Assembly (NCBI RefSeq): GCF_025370755.1 | Contig: NZ_JAMXFC010000023.1 | Coordinates: 39,484-103,483, forward strand | Direction of reading: 5' to 3' | DNA from: Laspinema sp. D2d | GTDB taxonomy: Bacteria; Cyanobacteriota; Cyanobacteriia; Cyanobacteriales; Laspinemataceae | DNA length: 64,000 nucleotides | In this document: piece after piece, positions 1-9,048 of the stretch | How positions within the stretch are numbered: position 1 is the stretch's first letter | Layout of the letters: each line of letters begins with the position of its first letter | Position numbers and translations under genes: made by a program | Notes under the pieces: generated by a model | The model's input: only the letters and a program-made list of their open reading frames with translations | The model's database searches: none | What the model was told of the DNA's origin: nothing

Positions 1-586
1 GAGCGCCCTGTCCAAGAATTTGCACGGGAGTCGCATTCGCCTCGGTGCTCAAAATATTCACTGGGAAGAAGCGGGTGCCTATACGGGAGAAATTTCGGGT
101 CCAATGCTGACGGAAATCGGCGTGCGGTATGTCATTATCGGGCATAGCGAGCGTCGGCAATATTTTGGGGAAACCGATGAAACGGTGAACCTGCGCCTGA
201 AAGCAGCCCAGAAATGGGGACTGATTCCCATCCTCTGTGTGGGGGAAACGAAGGAACAACGCGCCGCTAACGAGACGGAATCTCACATCTTAGGTCAATT
301 GGAAAAAGACCTGGTAGATATCGACCAAACCCAGTTGGTGATTGCCTACGAACCGATTTGGGCGATCGGGACCGGGGAAACCTGTGAATCTGACGAGGCA
401 AACCGAGTAATCGGGTTGATTCGCTCGAAATTGGACAATAAAAATGTCACGATTCAGTATGGCGGCTCGGTCAAACCGGATAATATCGATGAATTGATGG
501 CAATGCCGGAAATTGATGGAGTATTGGTCGGTGGAGCCAGTCTCACCCCGGATAGCTGGGGCAAAATTGTCAATTATCACGCTTAG
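1..586 (+). CDS. tpiA: Triosephosphate isomerase, 5' end cut by window edge
   Basis: Glycolytic and Calvin-cycle enzyme interconverting dihydroxyacetone phosphate and glyceraldehyde 3-phosphate in the cytosol. The reading frame is open from base 2, before the first possible internal start (TTG at 20), so the N-terminal fifth lies outside the window. Visible family signatures are GHSERR with the catalytic His, [11 protein letters not shown] with the catalytic Glu, the phosphate-gripping YGGSVKPDN and the C-terminal GVLVGGASL. About 194 of the usual 240 or so residues are present. A terminator-like hairpin follows at 695-722, then folP on the same strand. Identification is secure; only the start is missing. 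Confidence 0.96.
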   Translation, partial: SALSKNLHGSRIRLGAQNIHWEEAGAYTGEISGPMLTEIGVRYVIIGHSERRQYFGETDETVNLRLKAAQKWGLIPILCVGETKEQRAANETESHILGQLEKDLVDIDQTQLVIAYEPIWAIGTGETCESDEANRVIGLIRSKLDNKNVTIQYGGSVKPDNIDELMAMPEIDGVLVGGASLTPDSWGKIVNYHA

Positions 587-694
587 GGTCAAGGAATAAC
601 GGTTCAGAAATGAACCGCAGTCCATTCTCAGCGTGAAGCAGGAGGGGCGCTCTGCGGTGCGCCCTGGACTGTCTAGGAAAGGAATTATTAAGGG

Positions 695-722
695 ACCCCC
701 ACCCTTCAGGGTGCGGGTTTTT
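695..722 (+). terminator. Rho-independent terminator after tpiA
   Basis: A stem of ten pairs with one C-C mismatch (695-704 with 709-718) closes a TTCA loop and runs into a T5 tract at 718-722. The stem core CACCC-TTCA-GGGTG resembles the hairpin at 8998-9018, so it may belong to a dispersed repeat used as a terminator. Confidence 0.7.
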
Positions 723-789
723 ATAGACTTTCAAAACCGGATTCCCTAGCACTCGCTAATTCCTAACTCTCAACAGTCATTAATCCAGG

Positions 790-1659
790 ATGAATCCTCA
801 ACCCTTGCCGCTGACAATTCGCGATCGCCCGTTTATCTGGGGTCAGCGCACCTATTTGATGGCGGTCCTCAATGTTACCCCCGATAGTTTTAGTGATGGG
901 GGCGAATTTAATGCCCTGGAGACTGCTGTTACTCATGCCAAGGCGTTAGTTAGCGCCGGTGCGGATATTTTAGACATTGGGGGCCAGTCCACGCGCCCGG
1001 GGGCCTTAGAAGTGTCCCTGACAGAAGAACTCACGCGGGTGGTTCCGGTGGTGCGATCGCTCCGAAAAGACCCCACTTTCGCCACCTGTCCCCTTTCCAT
1101 CGATACCTCGCGATCGGCTGTGGCAAAAGCTGCCATAGAAGCAGGTGCAGATATTGTCAACGATGTCACCGGCGGCACCGGAGACCCCGAAATGTTCTCC
1201 GTAGTCGCAAAATTAGGCGTTCCCTTCGTCCTAATGCATAGTCGAGGCACTCCTGAAACTATGCAAAAACTCACGGATTATCAGGACTTAATCGGGGACA
1301 TAACCGAATTTTTCACCGTTCAAATTCAGAAGGCAACGGCTGCCGGGATTCAACCCCATCAGATTATTCTCGATCCGGGGATTGGGTTTGCGAAAACTTT
1401 TGAGCAAAATCTGGACCTAATCAGAAACCTGTCCCAGTTTCAAACATTAGGCTGTCCCCTCTTAGTCGGTCCTTCTCGTAAAAGTTTTATCGGACATTTA
1501 CTCAACCAACCGGACCCGAAACAACGAGTTTGGGGAACTGCTGCCGCTTGTTGTGCGGCGATCGCCACTGGCAGTACCGATATCCTCCGCATCCATGATG
1601 TGGCAGAAATGCACGACGTTTGTCGGGTGGCTGATGCCATTTATCGACCCCAAACCTAA
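790..1659 (+). CDS. folP: Dihydropteroate synthase
   Basis: Folate-pathway enzyme condensing 4-aminobenzoate with 6-hydroxymethyl-dihydropterin diphosphate. The 289-residue protein is a normal-length TIM barrel. It shows the pterin-binding signature LNVTPDSFSDGG near residue 25, DIGGQSTRPGA, IVNDVTGG, the DPGIGFAKT loop, and GPSRKSFI with the Lys/Arg pair that binds diphosphate. The ATG at 790 gives the expected N-terminus. It lies 200 bp after tpiA on the same strand but behind a terminator, so probably has its own promoter. Its stop codon shares two bases with the stop of the convergent SPFH gene. Confidence 0.97.
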   Translation: MNPQPLPLTIRDRPFIWGQRTYLMAVLNVTPDSFSDGGEFNALETAVTHAKALVSAGADILDIGGQSTRPGALEVSLTEELTRVVPVVRSLRKDPTFATCPLSIDTSRSAVAKAAIEAGADIVNDVTGGTGDPEMFSVVAKLGVPFVLMHSRGTPETMQKLTDYQDLIGDITEFFTVQIQKATAAGIQPHQIILDPGIGFAKTFEQNLDLIRNLSQFQTLGCPLLVGPSRKSFIGHLLNQPDPKQRVWGTAAACCAAIATGSTDILRIHDVAEMHDVCRVADAIYRPQT

Positions 1660-2525
1660 GTCGGATTCGAGCCATTTCCCGGCGGATTGGGGGGAGGATT
1701 TCCTCCTGGGGGGGTAGGATTATTCGGATTAGTCAGGTGTTGCCCGATTTCCGGCGTATAAATTAGCTCGGATAGGGTATCATTTAACGCCTTCGGGTCC
1801 ATGAAAATTACTTTAGAATTAGGACTTTTACTCAGTTCTTGATTCGCATCCACATAGCGTTTAGCCAACAAATATCTCATTACTTCTGTGGTGGTCATCT
1901 GAGGTTGCAGCAAGTCTAAAATCAGTTGCACAGATTCAGCCGTTGCCTCAGCATCAACAATCGTTGCCCGTTTGCGAATCTCCGAAGCGCGTTGCATTTC
2001 CATTGATTCTAAAACGGTTTTCGGCGGGTCAAGGTCTTGGACTTCCACCCGCAACACTTTAATTCCCCAACTAAAAGTAGCTTCATCTAAACTTTTCAAC
2101 ACCCGCTTATTAATCTCCTCAGTAGAATAGAAGGTTTGCTCCAATTCCATGTGACCAATGGTAGAACGCAGGGTGGTTAAAACCAGGTTTTTAATCGCTA
2201 AATTGATGTTGTTAATTTCATAATAAGCCTTTTGCAAATCCATGATTTTCCAATAGACCACCGCATCTAGTTTAATGGCGACGTTATCTTTAGTGATGGC
2301 ATTTTGCGGCGGGACATCTAAAACCTGTTCCCGAGTCGTATCTTCTACCACGATACTTTCGACATAAGGAAACACAAAATTAGGACCGGGACTCAGTTTG
2401 CGATTAAATCGTCCCAGACGTTCTACTAACGCTTCGTTTCCTTCATTAATGACTTTAATGGCGCTAACGGTATAACCGAGAATGCCAAAAATTAAGGGAA
2501 CGATGAAGGCAAAAAATGTATTCAT
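1656..2525 (-). CDS. SPFH/stomatin-like membrane protein
   Basis: Prohibitin/stomatin-family scaffold of the cytoplasmic membrane, 289 residues from the preferred ATG at 2525. The open frame reaches 2543, but starting at 2525 puts the hydrophobic anchor FFAFIVPLIFGILGY at the very N-terminus as usual for the family. The SPFH core includes INEGNEALVERLGRFNRKL, the DVPPQNAITKDNVAIKLDAVVYWK strand region (split here for length) and a helical tail with EMQRASEIRKRA. The C-terminus is Pro/Gly/Asn rich. It is convergent with folP and the two stops overlap. In this family the role is membrane microdomain organisation or protease regulation; which applies here cannot be told. Confidence 0.9.
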   Translation of the reverse strand: MNTFFAFIVPLIFGILGYTVSAIKVINEGNEALVERLGRFNRKLSPGPNFVFPYVESIVVEDTTREQVLDVPPQNAITKDNVAIKLDAVVYWKIMDLQKAYYEINNINLAIKNLVLTTLRSTIGHMELEQTFYSTEEINKRVLKSLDEATFSWGIKVLRVEVQDLDPPKTVLESMEMQRASEIRKRATIVDAEATAESVQLILDLLQPQMTTTEVMRYLLAKRYVDANQELSKSPNSKVIFMDPKALNDTLSELIYTPEIGQHLTNPNNPTPPGGNPPPNPPGNGSNPT

Positions 2526-2761
2526 AATGCATGATAGCTGCAAAAAATAATCTCGAAAAATGCTGAAATTTTATGCCCCGCTTAGAGAAATAGGACGAGA
2601 GTTTAATTTCTGAGGCAACCCCAACCCTTTTAGTTCAGGAATAGCGGCAAAAAATCTCTAAGAAAGGTATTGACTCTAGTTTAATCGGTTTGTGAAGGTT
2701 AAGCATCCGTACAGGGGCGATCGCATCCTAAATTCCGGAGGCGATCACCCTTGTCAATGCC

Positions 2762-4489
2762 TCAATCCAACCGCCCGAGGGCCGCTTCACTGGTTGCCAA
2801 CCACCGCGCCAAGCGCGTGGGGAGGGTTTCATTCAGGCGCAAGGCTGTTTCTTCAGTTCCCAAAGATTGCGCATAGGCAGCGCTTAAAAATGGGGCGTAG
2901 GTGCGCGCTTCCGGTGTCTGCTGCTTGACAAATGCCAAGGTAACCCCGCGCAGTAATTGCCGCAGATTCTCTGTCTGTTCCCGAGTGGGGTCATCGGGTA
3001 AGGCGGTTTGACGTTCTAACAGACTGGGATAATCGGGGTCAGTCACGCTGAAATGAGTCCCCCCGATCGCCGTGAGGAGATATTTTGGATCTTCGAGTTG
3101 GGTAAAGGGTCGCAATTGATGAGTCACTGCCGGGGCCCAAGCATCATCACTGGCAGCGACTAACAAGATAGGAATTTCAATTTCACTCAGTCCTTTTTCC
3201 CCGAATAAACTACCAATATTCGGATTAAGGGCGACTGCCTGTTTAATCCGCCGATCGCGCAAACTGATCCGATTTCCCGATAATTCTGTGGCGGAACATT
3301 GCAATAAATCCGCAGGCGATCGGCCTAATTTACGGCCCTCACTACAAAACTCTCGCAATTCGTCTAAATTTAACTCGCCCCCCGCTACAGCTAATGCCGC
3401 ATAACCGCCTAAAGAATGTCCGATGACTACTGTTTCTGCGGTGTTCAATTTCCCGGCAAGCGAACCGGGTTGACGGTTCATTTCGGCGAGTTCATCCAGG
3501 ACAAAACTGATATCTTTGGGAAGTTCTAAAAAGACGGAAGCGGGTATCAGATTCGTGGGGTCTAAGGTAACCGGGAGATTTTCAACCGATGCCTCATTAA
3601 TATCAGGATGTTCAATAGCAACGACGGTGATGCCGTGGGAAGCGAGATGTTCAGATAAATAGTTCAATAAGAAGCGATCGGACCCTAATCCGTGGGAGAG
3701 AACCGCGAGAGGTCCTTGGGGATTTGGACTGAAATAGAGTTCAGCCGTAATATCACGATTACGCTGGCGATCGCGAAAGGTTAAAGTTTGCTGAGAAACC
3801 TGTTGCGAACCGGGTAAAGCCGGGTCAAAACTGGCGAAAAAGGGTTCAGTTTCTAGTTCCAGGTCACTTTCTAAGCGCGATCGCAAAATTTGCCCTTCTA
3901 AATAGGGCAAATTTAGACGAGATGCGACTCCAATCGCCGAAGTTGCATCAAAGACAATATTATCTCCGGGTAAGGCTTTTAAAATACCTAATAAACTCAA
4001 ACCATTGCCTTGGGTAGCAACGAGTTTAATAGCATCTTTAATTTGCTCAATCGTACTATCAGGAACCAGTAAGAAAATAGCGCGAACAAATCGGTTTCCT
4101 TGGGGAGATTTGATGAGACGATCCAGGGCGCGATCGCCAATATCCGGGTCAATCTCCACCCGTTGCGCTAACACCTCTTGCAATCCAGCCGGTAAAAAGG
4201 GACCTAGGGGAGCAAGATTGCCGGGAAGTTCGCCAGTTCTAGCATACTGTTCTAAATCAGAAATGGCGATCGAGCCTTGCCAGGGACCGAGACGAAAGGT
4301 CAAACTTTCAGCCGCAAGACTCGCCACATTTGCACCCGAGGCGACTGCCAGCATTGCAGCAATCAGCGGTGCGATCGCCCGGTGATGCCACCGTCTAAAC
4401 CGACGATTAAAGCCAAAATTTCCCGAGAATTTTCCTGATGAATCCCAACCGATTATTTGAGTTTGTTTCACAACTTTTACCCTCTCCAT
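2762..4489 (-). CDS. Secreted alpha/beta hydrolase with N-terminal DUF1400-type region
   Basis: Predicted extracytoplasmic serine hydrolase of unknown substrate. The open frame extends to 4570, but the ATG at 4489 (MERVKVVK) gives a better N-terminus: a basic stretch followed by a hydrophobic segment IAPLIAAMLAVASGANVA, a late signal peptide or anchor. The next 200 residues (LTFRLGPWQGSIAISDLEQYARTG is the opening, here split across the motif) look like the DUF1400 region typical of cyanobacterial hydrolases. The hydrolase part has the nucleophile elbow VIGHSLGGYAAL, an oxyanion region VLSHGLGSDR, Asp in VAASDDAW and the terminal His in GGTHFSVTD, so the triad is complete. No Shine-Dalgarno sequence is obvious at either start. 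Confidence 0.85.
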   Translation of the reverse strand: MERVKVVKQTQIIGWDSSGKFSGNFGFNRRFRRWHHRAIAPLIAAMLAVASGANVASLAAESLTFRLGPWQGSIAISDLEQYARTGELPGNLAPLGPFLPAGLQEVLAQRVEIDPDIGDRALDRLIKSPQGNRFVRAIFLLVPDSTIEQIKDAIKLVATQGNGLSLLGILKALPGDNIVFDATSAIGVASRLNLPYLEGQILRSRLESDLELETEPFFASFDPALPGSQQVSQQTLTFRDRQRNRDITAELYFSPNPQGPLAVLSHGLGSDRFLLNYLSEHLASHGITVVAIEHPDINEASVENLPVTLDPTNLIPASVFLELPKDISFVLDELAEMNRQPGSLAGKLNTAETVVIGHSLGGYAALAVAGGELNLDELREFCSEGRKLGRSPADLLQCSATELSGNRISLRDRRIKQAVALNPNIGSLFGEKGLSEIEIPILLVAASDDAWAPAVTHQLRPFTQLEDPKYLLTAIGGTHFSVTDPDYPSLLERQTALPDDPTREQTENLRQLLRGVTLAFVKQQTPEARTYAPFLSAAYAQSLGTEETALRLNETLPTRLARWLATSEAALGRLD

Positions 4490-4621
4490 TACGTGCGATC
4501 GACAATTGGATTGAACCCCCCCAATCCACAGGTGTTCCCGACTCCATAACCCCAGTCTAACGTACAACACCCGTCCCCCAAAAGGGTCACCCAGTTGTGG
4601 CAGGCAATTCCTAACTTTTCA

Positions 4622-4700
4622 ATAGACTTATTCTAAAACTCTAAAAAGCCCCCCTTATTAAGGGGGGTTGGGGGGATCAACCCGTTATTATGCAAAAGCT
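4622..4700. repeat. MITE-like G/C-hairpin repeat, copy 1 (degenerate ends)
   Basis: The core is a near-perfect palindrome CCCCCCTTATTAAGGGGGG at about 4649-4667, followed by TTGGGGGGATCAAC. The same core followed by the same tail recurs at 60991-61026, and a rearranged version lies at 12155-12243. The ends (AGACTTATT on the left) are eroded compared with the other two copies. It sits between divergent genes. In the + direction there is no T tract, so a simple terminator role is less likely. Confidence 0.7.
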
Positions 4701-4830
4701 AAAATCCCGATTAAACCAACAAATAAAAACTGCTATTTGTTGTTGTTTTCAAGAACTAATTGCGGTAAAATAATAATAAATCAAAACAACTAATACGAGA
4801 TATGCACAACTCACCTTTATCTCAGCGCCC

Positions 4831-5640
4831 ATGAGAACCGACACAATTTTTTATACCATATTCCAAAAATATCCCACCATCTTCTTTGAATTACTCCACC
4901 GTCCCATTCAAGAAGCCAGTGCCTATCAGTTCACCTCCATCGAAATCAAACAATTGGCTTTTCGGATTGATGGAGTCTTCATGCCCACCGAGGAGGAACC
5001 CAACCGACCCTTTTACCTCACCGAAGTACAATTTCAACCCGATGATGACCTTTACTATCGGATTTTTGCCGAACTCTTTATCTACCTGCGCCAATACAAA
5101 CCGGCAAATCCCTGGCAAGTCGTCATCATTTACCCCTATCGTCACATCGAACCCAAAGACCAGTTACAATTTCAGGAACTGCTCAACTGCGATCGGGTCA
5201 CCCGCATCTACTTGGATGAACTGGAACCGGAAGAGGAAAGCACATTAGGTCTGGGAGTTGTTACACTAATCATAGAACCGGAAACGGCTGCGGTAGAAAC
5301 AGCCAAACGCCTAATCGCCCAAGCCGCCACTGAACTCACCAATCCCAACCGCAAACGGGACCTCATCGAACTCATTGAAACCATCATCATTTACAAGTTA
5401 ACCACCAAAAGTCGAGAGGAGATAGCCGCCATGTTAGAACTAGGAAGTTGGAAAGACAATCGCTTCTATCAAGAAAGCCTTGCCGAAGGTATAGGGAAAG
5501 GTAAAATCCTGGGAAAACTAGAGACAGTTAAACCCTTCTTGCGAAAGGGCTTAACTTTAGAAGCTATTGCTGAATCTTTAGAGTTGCCATTAGATTTAGT
5601 GCGGGAAGCTGCCGAAGATAGCAATAGTCAGGAAGATTAA
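4831..5640 (+). CDS. DUF2887 / Rpn-like PD-(D/E)XK nuclease family protein
   Basis: 269-residue protein of a family abundant in cyanobacteria and related to recombination-promoting (Rpn/PDDEXK) transposase-like nucleases. The opening DTIFYTIFQKYPTIFFEL is typical. The candidate active site is Asp47 in RIDGVF and Glu65-x-Gln67 in LTEVQFQ, matching the D...ExQ variant of the fold. The C-terminus carries a short helical repeat region (SLAEGIGKGKILGKLE, then LTLEAIAESLELPLDLV), often seen in these proteins. Bases 5414-5650 are duplicated downstream at 5741-5965. A hairpin with a T tract follows at 5688-5723. Whether the protein is an active nuclease is unknown. Confidence 0.85.
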   Translation: MRTDTIFYTIFQKYPTIFFELLHRPIQEASAYQFTSIEIKQLAFRIDGVFMPTEEEPNRPFYLTEVQFQPDDDLYYRIFAELFIYLRQYKPANPWQVVIIYPYRHIEPKDQLQFQELLNCDRVTRIYLDELEPEEESTLGLGVVTLIIEPETAAVETAKRLIAQAATELTNPNRKRDLIELIETIIIYKLTTKSREEIAAMLELGSWKDNRFYQESLAEGIGKGKILGKLETVKPFLRKGLTLEAIAESLELPLDLVREAAEDSNSQED

Positions 5641-5687
5641 TCCCACTCAATGCTGGAAGAAATCCGTAGGTTGACATAAACCAATCG

Positions 5688-5723
5688 ACCCCCTCTAATC
5701 CAGGACATCATTGAGGGGGTTTT
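5688..5723 (+). terminator. Terminator-like hairpin after DUF2887 gene
   Basis: ACCCCCTC at 5688-5695 pairs with GAGGGGGT at 5713-5720, with a short AT extension inside the stem, and is followed by TTTT. It lies between the parent gene and its duplicated 3' fragment. Confidence 0.65.
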
Positions 5724-5740
5724 ATCCCAGATTTTAGGTT

Positions 5741-5955
5741 GAGAGGAGATAGACGCCATGTTTGAACTAGGAAGTTGGAAAGACAATCGCTCCTATCAAG
5801 AATGTCTTGCCGAAGGTAAAATTATGGGAAAACTAGAGACAGTGAAACCCTTCTTGCGGCGGGGGTTAACTTTAGAAGCTATTGCTGAATCGTTAGAGTT
5901 GCCATTAGATTTAGTTCGGGAAGCTGCCGAAGATAGCAATAGTCAGGAGGATTAA
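5741..5955 (+). pseudogene. Duplicated 3' fragment of the DUF2887 gene
   Basis: This stretch repeats 5414-5640 almost base for base, with a 12-bp deletion that removes part of the SLAEGIGKGK segment. The copy can be read from an ATG at 5758 as 65 residues ending in the same LVREAAEDSNSQED tail. Immediately before the homology the frame is closed by a TGA (5740-5742), so it is not a readable extension of a longer protein. The similarity runs about ten bases past the stop and into the last codons of the convergent kinase gene. Best explained as a partial tandem duplication rather than a gene, though a short peptide could be made since a GAGGAG-like sequence precedes the ATG. Confidence 0.75.
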
Positions 5956-5961
5956 CCCCAC

Positions 5962-8811
5962 TCAACTCTCAAGATCTGCCACATCCCACAACCGCACTAC
6001 ACCATCACTACCTGCGGAGGCGAGATATTTGCGATCGGGACTGAAGGCAATGCTACTCACCGAGGTGTGTCCACACAGTTGGCGTAGTTCCCTTCCCGTA
6101 GCCGTATCCCACAGCCGCACGGTATTATCACCACTCCCAGAAGCGAGGAATTTGCCATTAGAACTGAAGGCAATGCTAAACACCGAGGAGGTATGTCCCT
6201 GAAATTGGCGCAGTTCACTTCCCGTAGCCGTATCCCACAGCCGCACGCTTTTATCTAAACTCCCAGCAGCGAGGAATTTGCCATCAGGACTGAAGGCAAT
6301 GCTCTTTACGAAGGGAGATATATCCTCAAGTTGGCGCATTTGTTTTCCCGTAGCTACATCCCACAGCCGCAGTCTGTGATCATTACTCTCAGAAGCGAGG
6401 AATTTGCCATCAGGACTGAAGGCAATGCTACTCAGCGAGTAGATATCTCCCGCTAGTTGGCGCAGTTGCGTTCCCTTAGCCACATCCCACAGCAGCAGTG
6501 TGTGATCATAACTCCCAGAAGCGAGGAATTTGCCATTGGGACTGAAGGCAATGCTACTAACGCAAGAGGTATGGCCACCAAATTGGCGCAGTTGTTTTCC
6601 CGTAGCTACATCCCACATCCGCAGTGTGTGATCATAACTCCCAGAAGCGAGGAATTTGCCATTGGGACTGAAGGCAATGCTACTAACGAAAGAGGTATGG
6701 CCATCAAATTGGCGCAGTTGTTTTCTCGTAGCTACATCCCATAGCCGCAGAGTATTATCCCCACTCCCAAAAGCGAGAAATTGGCCATCGGGACTAAAGA
6801 CTACCCTAAACCCCGAAGAGGTATGTCCCTTAAATTGGCGAAGTTGCTTTCCCTCAGACACATCCCACAAACGCAGGGTTGTATCCCCACTCCCAGAAGC
6901 GAGGAATTTGCCATCAGGACTGAAGGCCACGCTATTTACCGAGTCGGTATGTCCACAGAGTTGGCCCAGTTCCCTTCCTGTAGCCGTATCCCACAGCCGG
7001 AGTGTGTGATCATCACTTACAGAAGAGAGGAATTTACCATCGGGACTGAAGGCAATCCTATTCACCGAGGCGGTATGTCCCTCAAATTCCCTCAGTTGCG
7101 TTCCTTGAGCAACATCCCACAGCACTACCCTATTATACCAATGCTCATCCCCACTCCCAGAAGCAAGAAAGTAGCCATCGGGACTGAAGGCAATGCTCTT
7201 CACGAAAAGGGTAGATCCCTGAAATTGGCGTAGCTGTGTTCCCTGAGCTATATCCCATAGCCGCAGGGTGTGATCATAACTCCCAGAAGCGAGGAATTTG
7301 CCATTGGGACTGAAAGCAATGCTAATCAAGAAAGAGGTATGGCCATCAAATTGGCGCAGTTGTTTTCCCGTAGCGCTATCCCACAACCGCACGGTATTAT
7401 CCCCACTCCCAGAAGCGAGGAATTTCCCATCGGGACTGAAGGCGAGGCTACCGACCCAGTCCGTATGTCCGTGAATCTGACCCAGGAATTGCCCTGTCGT
7501 TAAATCCCAGAGGTAAATCGCTTGTCCGCACGCTAAAGCTAACAGTTTTTGCTCCAGACTCACGGCTTTAGAATTAGCAGGACAGTCGATTTCCCAGAGT
7601 GCCTCACCACTGCTGAGGTTAAATAATGCTGCGCCACCCCCGGTACAGACAATCGCTAATTCCTGATCCAGCAGGATCACATCTTGAATTATTCCACGAC
7701 TAAAACGCCGTACCATTCCCTGTGCTTGCAGTTCAGGCAAGATAAAATAGCCGCGCAGATCTATTACGCTTTTGCCCGAAACTGATGCACTTGTTGGCCG
7801 GGGCTTTAAAATTGATGCTGGAACCTGGGGTTTGGGAAGTGGGAGTTTTGTAGAGGGGAGATTTGGATAGCTATTTGCCTCAGATGCTGCCGGTTTCCAC
7901 CACTCGCTGATATTGTTAGGTCGCTGATTTTTCTGTAGGGGTAAGGCGGAGGCGACTAAACTCTGCCAGGGTTCCTCTAATTCGGGTTCCCAGTTTTCTC
8001 CCATGAGGCGACTCAGGGCGAGTGGCGGTAGGGTCCCGGTGAGCATTTGATGTAAGAGCATCCCCAGTTCAAAAATATCGCTTTCTGGCCCGATCGCCTG
8101 GTTGCCAATCAGTTCCGGTGGGGCGTAATCTGGTGTAAATGCTCGGGTACTCCGGGTGGGCCCGATCGCGGCGCTTTCTTGTTTGGCTGCCCCAAAATCG
8201 ATTAAGACGATTCGCCCTTCCCGTGTCAGGAGGATATTGTCTGGTTTGAGGTCGAGATGATAGACTCCGGCTTGATGAGTTGCCGCTAAAGCACTGACTA
8301 AAGCGGTGATGATTTCCCTAACTTGTTGCGGGTCTAATTTTTTCCCAGGCTGCTCGTCTAACTCTTGCCCTAATGTTTTCCCCGAGAGCAGTTCCATCAC
8401 CAGATAGGCGGTGTTTCTTTCTTCAAATAAGTCTTGCACTCGCACTAAATTGGGATGATTCAGTTTGGCTAAAATCCGCCCTTCTCGCAAAAATCGGGTT
8501 AACCAACGCTGATACATTTCCGTTTTGTTTTGGGGAACGGTTAATCCCCCATTATTGCTGTGGCGATGGGCGAGTTCTTGGGGATAGTATTCTTTGATGG
8601 CGACAGGTTGTTCCAGGCCAATATGATGCCCGCGATAGGTAATCCCAAATCCCCCTCGTCCTAAAGCATATTCGATTTGGTAGGTGTCGGCTTTTAAGCG
8701 GGTCTGTTCCGGCAGGAGGTTTTGCTGGAGTGCGGGTAAGTGAGCGCCGCATTTTGGGCAATATTGATTTGTTGACGGGATGCCTTCTGCATGACAGTTT
8801 AAACAACGCAT
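5962..8811 (-). CDS. Zinc-ribbon Ser/Thr protein kinase with 13 WD40 repeats
   Basis: Cytosolic eukaryotic-type signalling kinase fused to a beta-propeller scaffold, 949 residues from the ATG at 8811 (a GTG lies at 8829). Cys3, Cys6, Cys18 and Cys21 form an N-terminal zinc ribbon. The kinase follows: P-loop GRGGFG 51-56, Lys73 in AIKEYYP, catalytic HLDLKPDN 185-192 and DFG 205-207, all intact, plus TPDYAPPEL in the activation segment. A Pro-rich linker at about 310-350 leads to at least 13 WD units of about 42 residues, each ending in a WD dipeptide (LWD or MWD), enough for two seven-bladed propellers. Several units are nearly identical. Targets are unknown. It converges on the DUF2887 fragment. 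Confidence 0.95.
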   Translation of the reverse strand: MRCLNCHAEGIPSTNQYCPKCGAHLPALQQNLLPEQTRLKADTYQIEYALGRGGFGITYRGHHIGLEQPVAIKEYYPQELAHRHSNNGGLTVPQNKTEMYQRWLTRFLREGRILAKLNHPNLVRVQDLFEERNTAYLVMELLSGKTLGQELDEQPGKKLDPQQVREIITALVSALAATHQAGVYHLDLKPDNILLTREGRIVLIDFGAAKQESAAIGPTRSTRAFTPDYAPPELIGNQAIGPESDIFELGMLLHQMLTGTLPPLALSRLMGENWEPELEEPWQSLVASALPLQKNQRPNNISEWWKPAASEANSYPNLPSTKLPLPKPQVPASILKPRPTSASVSGKSVIDLRGYFILPELQAQGMVRRFSRGIIQDVILLDQELAIVCTGGGAALFNLSSGEALWEIDCPANSKAVSLEQKLLALACGQAIYLWDLTTGQFLGQIHGHTDWVGSLAFSPDGKFLASGSGDNTVRLWDSATGKQLRQFDGHTSFLISIAFSPNGKFLASGSYDHTLRLWDIAQGTQLRQFQGSTLFVKSIAFSPDGYFLASGSGDEHWYNRVVLWDVAQGTQLREFEGHTASVNRIAFSPDGKFLSSVSDDHTLRLWDTATGRELGQLCGHTDSVNSVAFSPDGKFLASGSGDTTLRLWDVSEGKQLRQFKGHTSSGFRVVFSPDGQFLAFGSGDNTLRLWDVATRKQLRQFDGHTSFVSSIAFSPNGKFLASGSYDHTLRMWDVATGKQLRQFGGHTSCVSSIAFSPNGKFLASGSYDHTLLLWDVAKGTQLRQLAGDIYSLSSIAFSPDGKFLASESNDHRLRLWDVATGKQMRQLEDISPFVKSIAFSPDGKFLAAGSLDKSVRLWDTATGSELRQFQGHTSSVFSIAFSSNGKFLASGSGDNTVRLWDTATGRELRQLCGHTSVSSIAFSPDRKYLASAGSDGVVRLWDVADLES
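5990..7500 (-). repeat. Tandem WD40-coding DNA repeats, about 126-bp unit
   Basis: The propeller half of the kinase gene consists of head-to-tail units of about 126 bp (42 codons), recognisable on the + strand by recurring CCAGAAGCGAGGAATTTGCC and CATCCCACAGCCGCA-like words. Adjacent units at about 6480-6770 and 7260-7400 differ by only a few bases, which suggests recent unit duplication or gene conversion. One unit is longer because of a short insert (EHWYNR). Confidence 0.9.
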
Positions 8812-8967
8812 GAGCTTATATGTCCACACCTACTCCGATTTTAATAATTTATCATGAACGGGTGAGGAATTTAATAAATTTTTGTAACAGTTTGGGGGAA
8901 GAATTGTCCCGATGCGATCGCTTTTTAATACCCAATCCAGTTGTCAAAGACCTGTTTTCTATAAATT

Positions 8968-9020
8968 AGCCCGCCTGCGCGGGCTTCGTCCGTATAGCCC
9001 CACCCTTTAGGGTGTGGGGG
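8968..9020. repeat. Double-hairpin intergenic repeat
   Basis: Two stem-loops in tandem: AGCCCGC-CTGC-GCGGGCT at 8968-8985 (perfect 7-bp stem) and CACCC-TTTA-GGGTG at 9001-9014, extended outward with one bulge by GCCC/GGG. The second resembles the tpiA terminator core at 695-722. It separates the kinase start from the end of the next minus-strand gene. No U tract follows in the minus direction, so it looks like a dispersed palindromic element more than a plain terminator. Confidence 0.6.
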
Positions 9021-9048
9021 GTTTAGCTATTTGACCATTGTAATGATG

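Noticed and set aside
4691..4780. A 27-codon frame starting at about 4690
   Set aside because: No recognised small protein, no ribosome site, and it overlaps the repeat edge.
5990..7500. Regular repeats that could suggest a CRISPR array
   Set aside because: The unit is about 126 bp, lies within one long reading frame and encodes WD40 blades; there are no spacers.
6457..7503. Several + strand open frames opposite the WD40 repeats (6457-6744, 6656-7009, 6781-7233, 7270-7503)
   Set aside because: They mirror the repeated codons of the kinase gene on the other strand, have no start context and repeat with the same 126-bp period.
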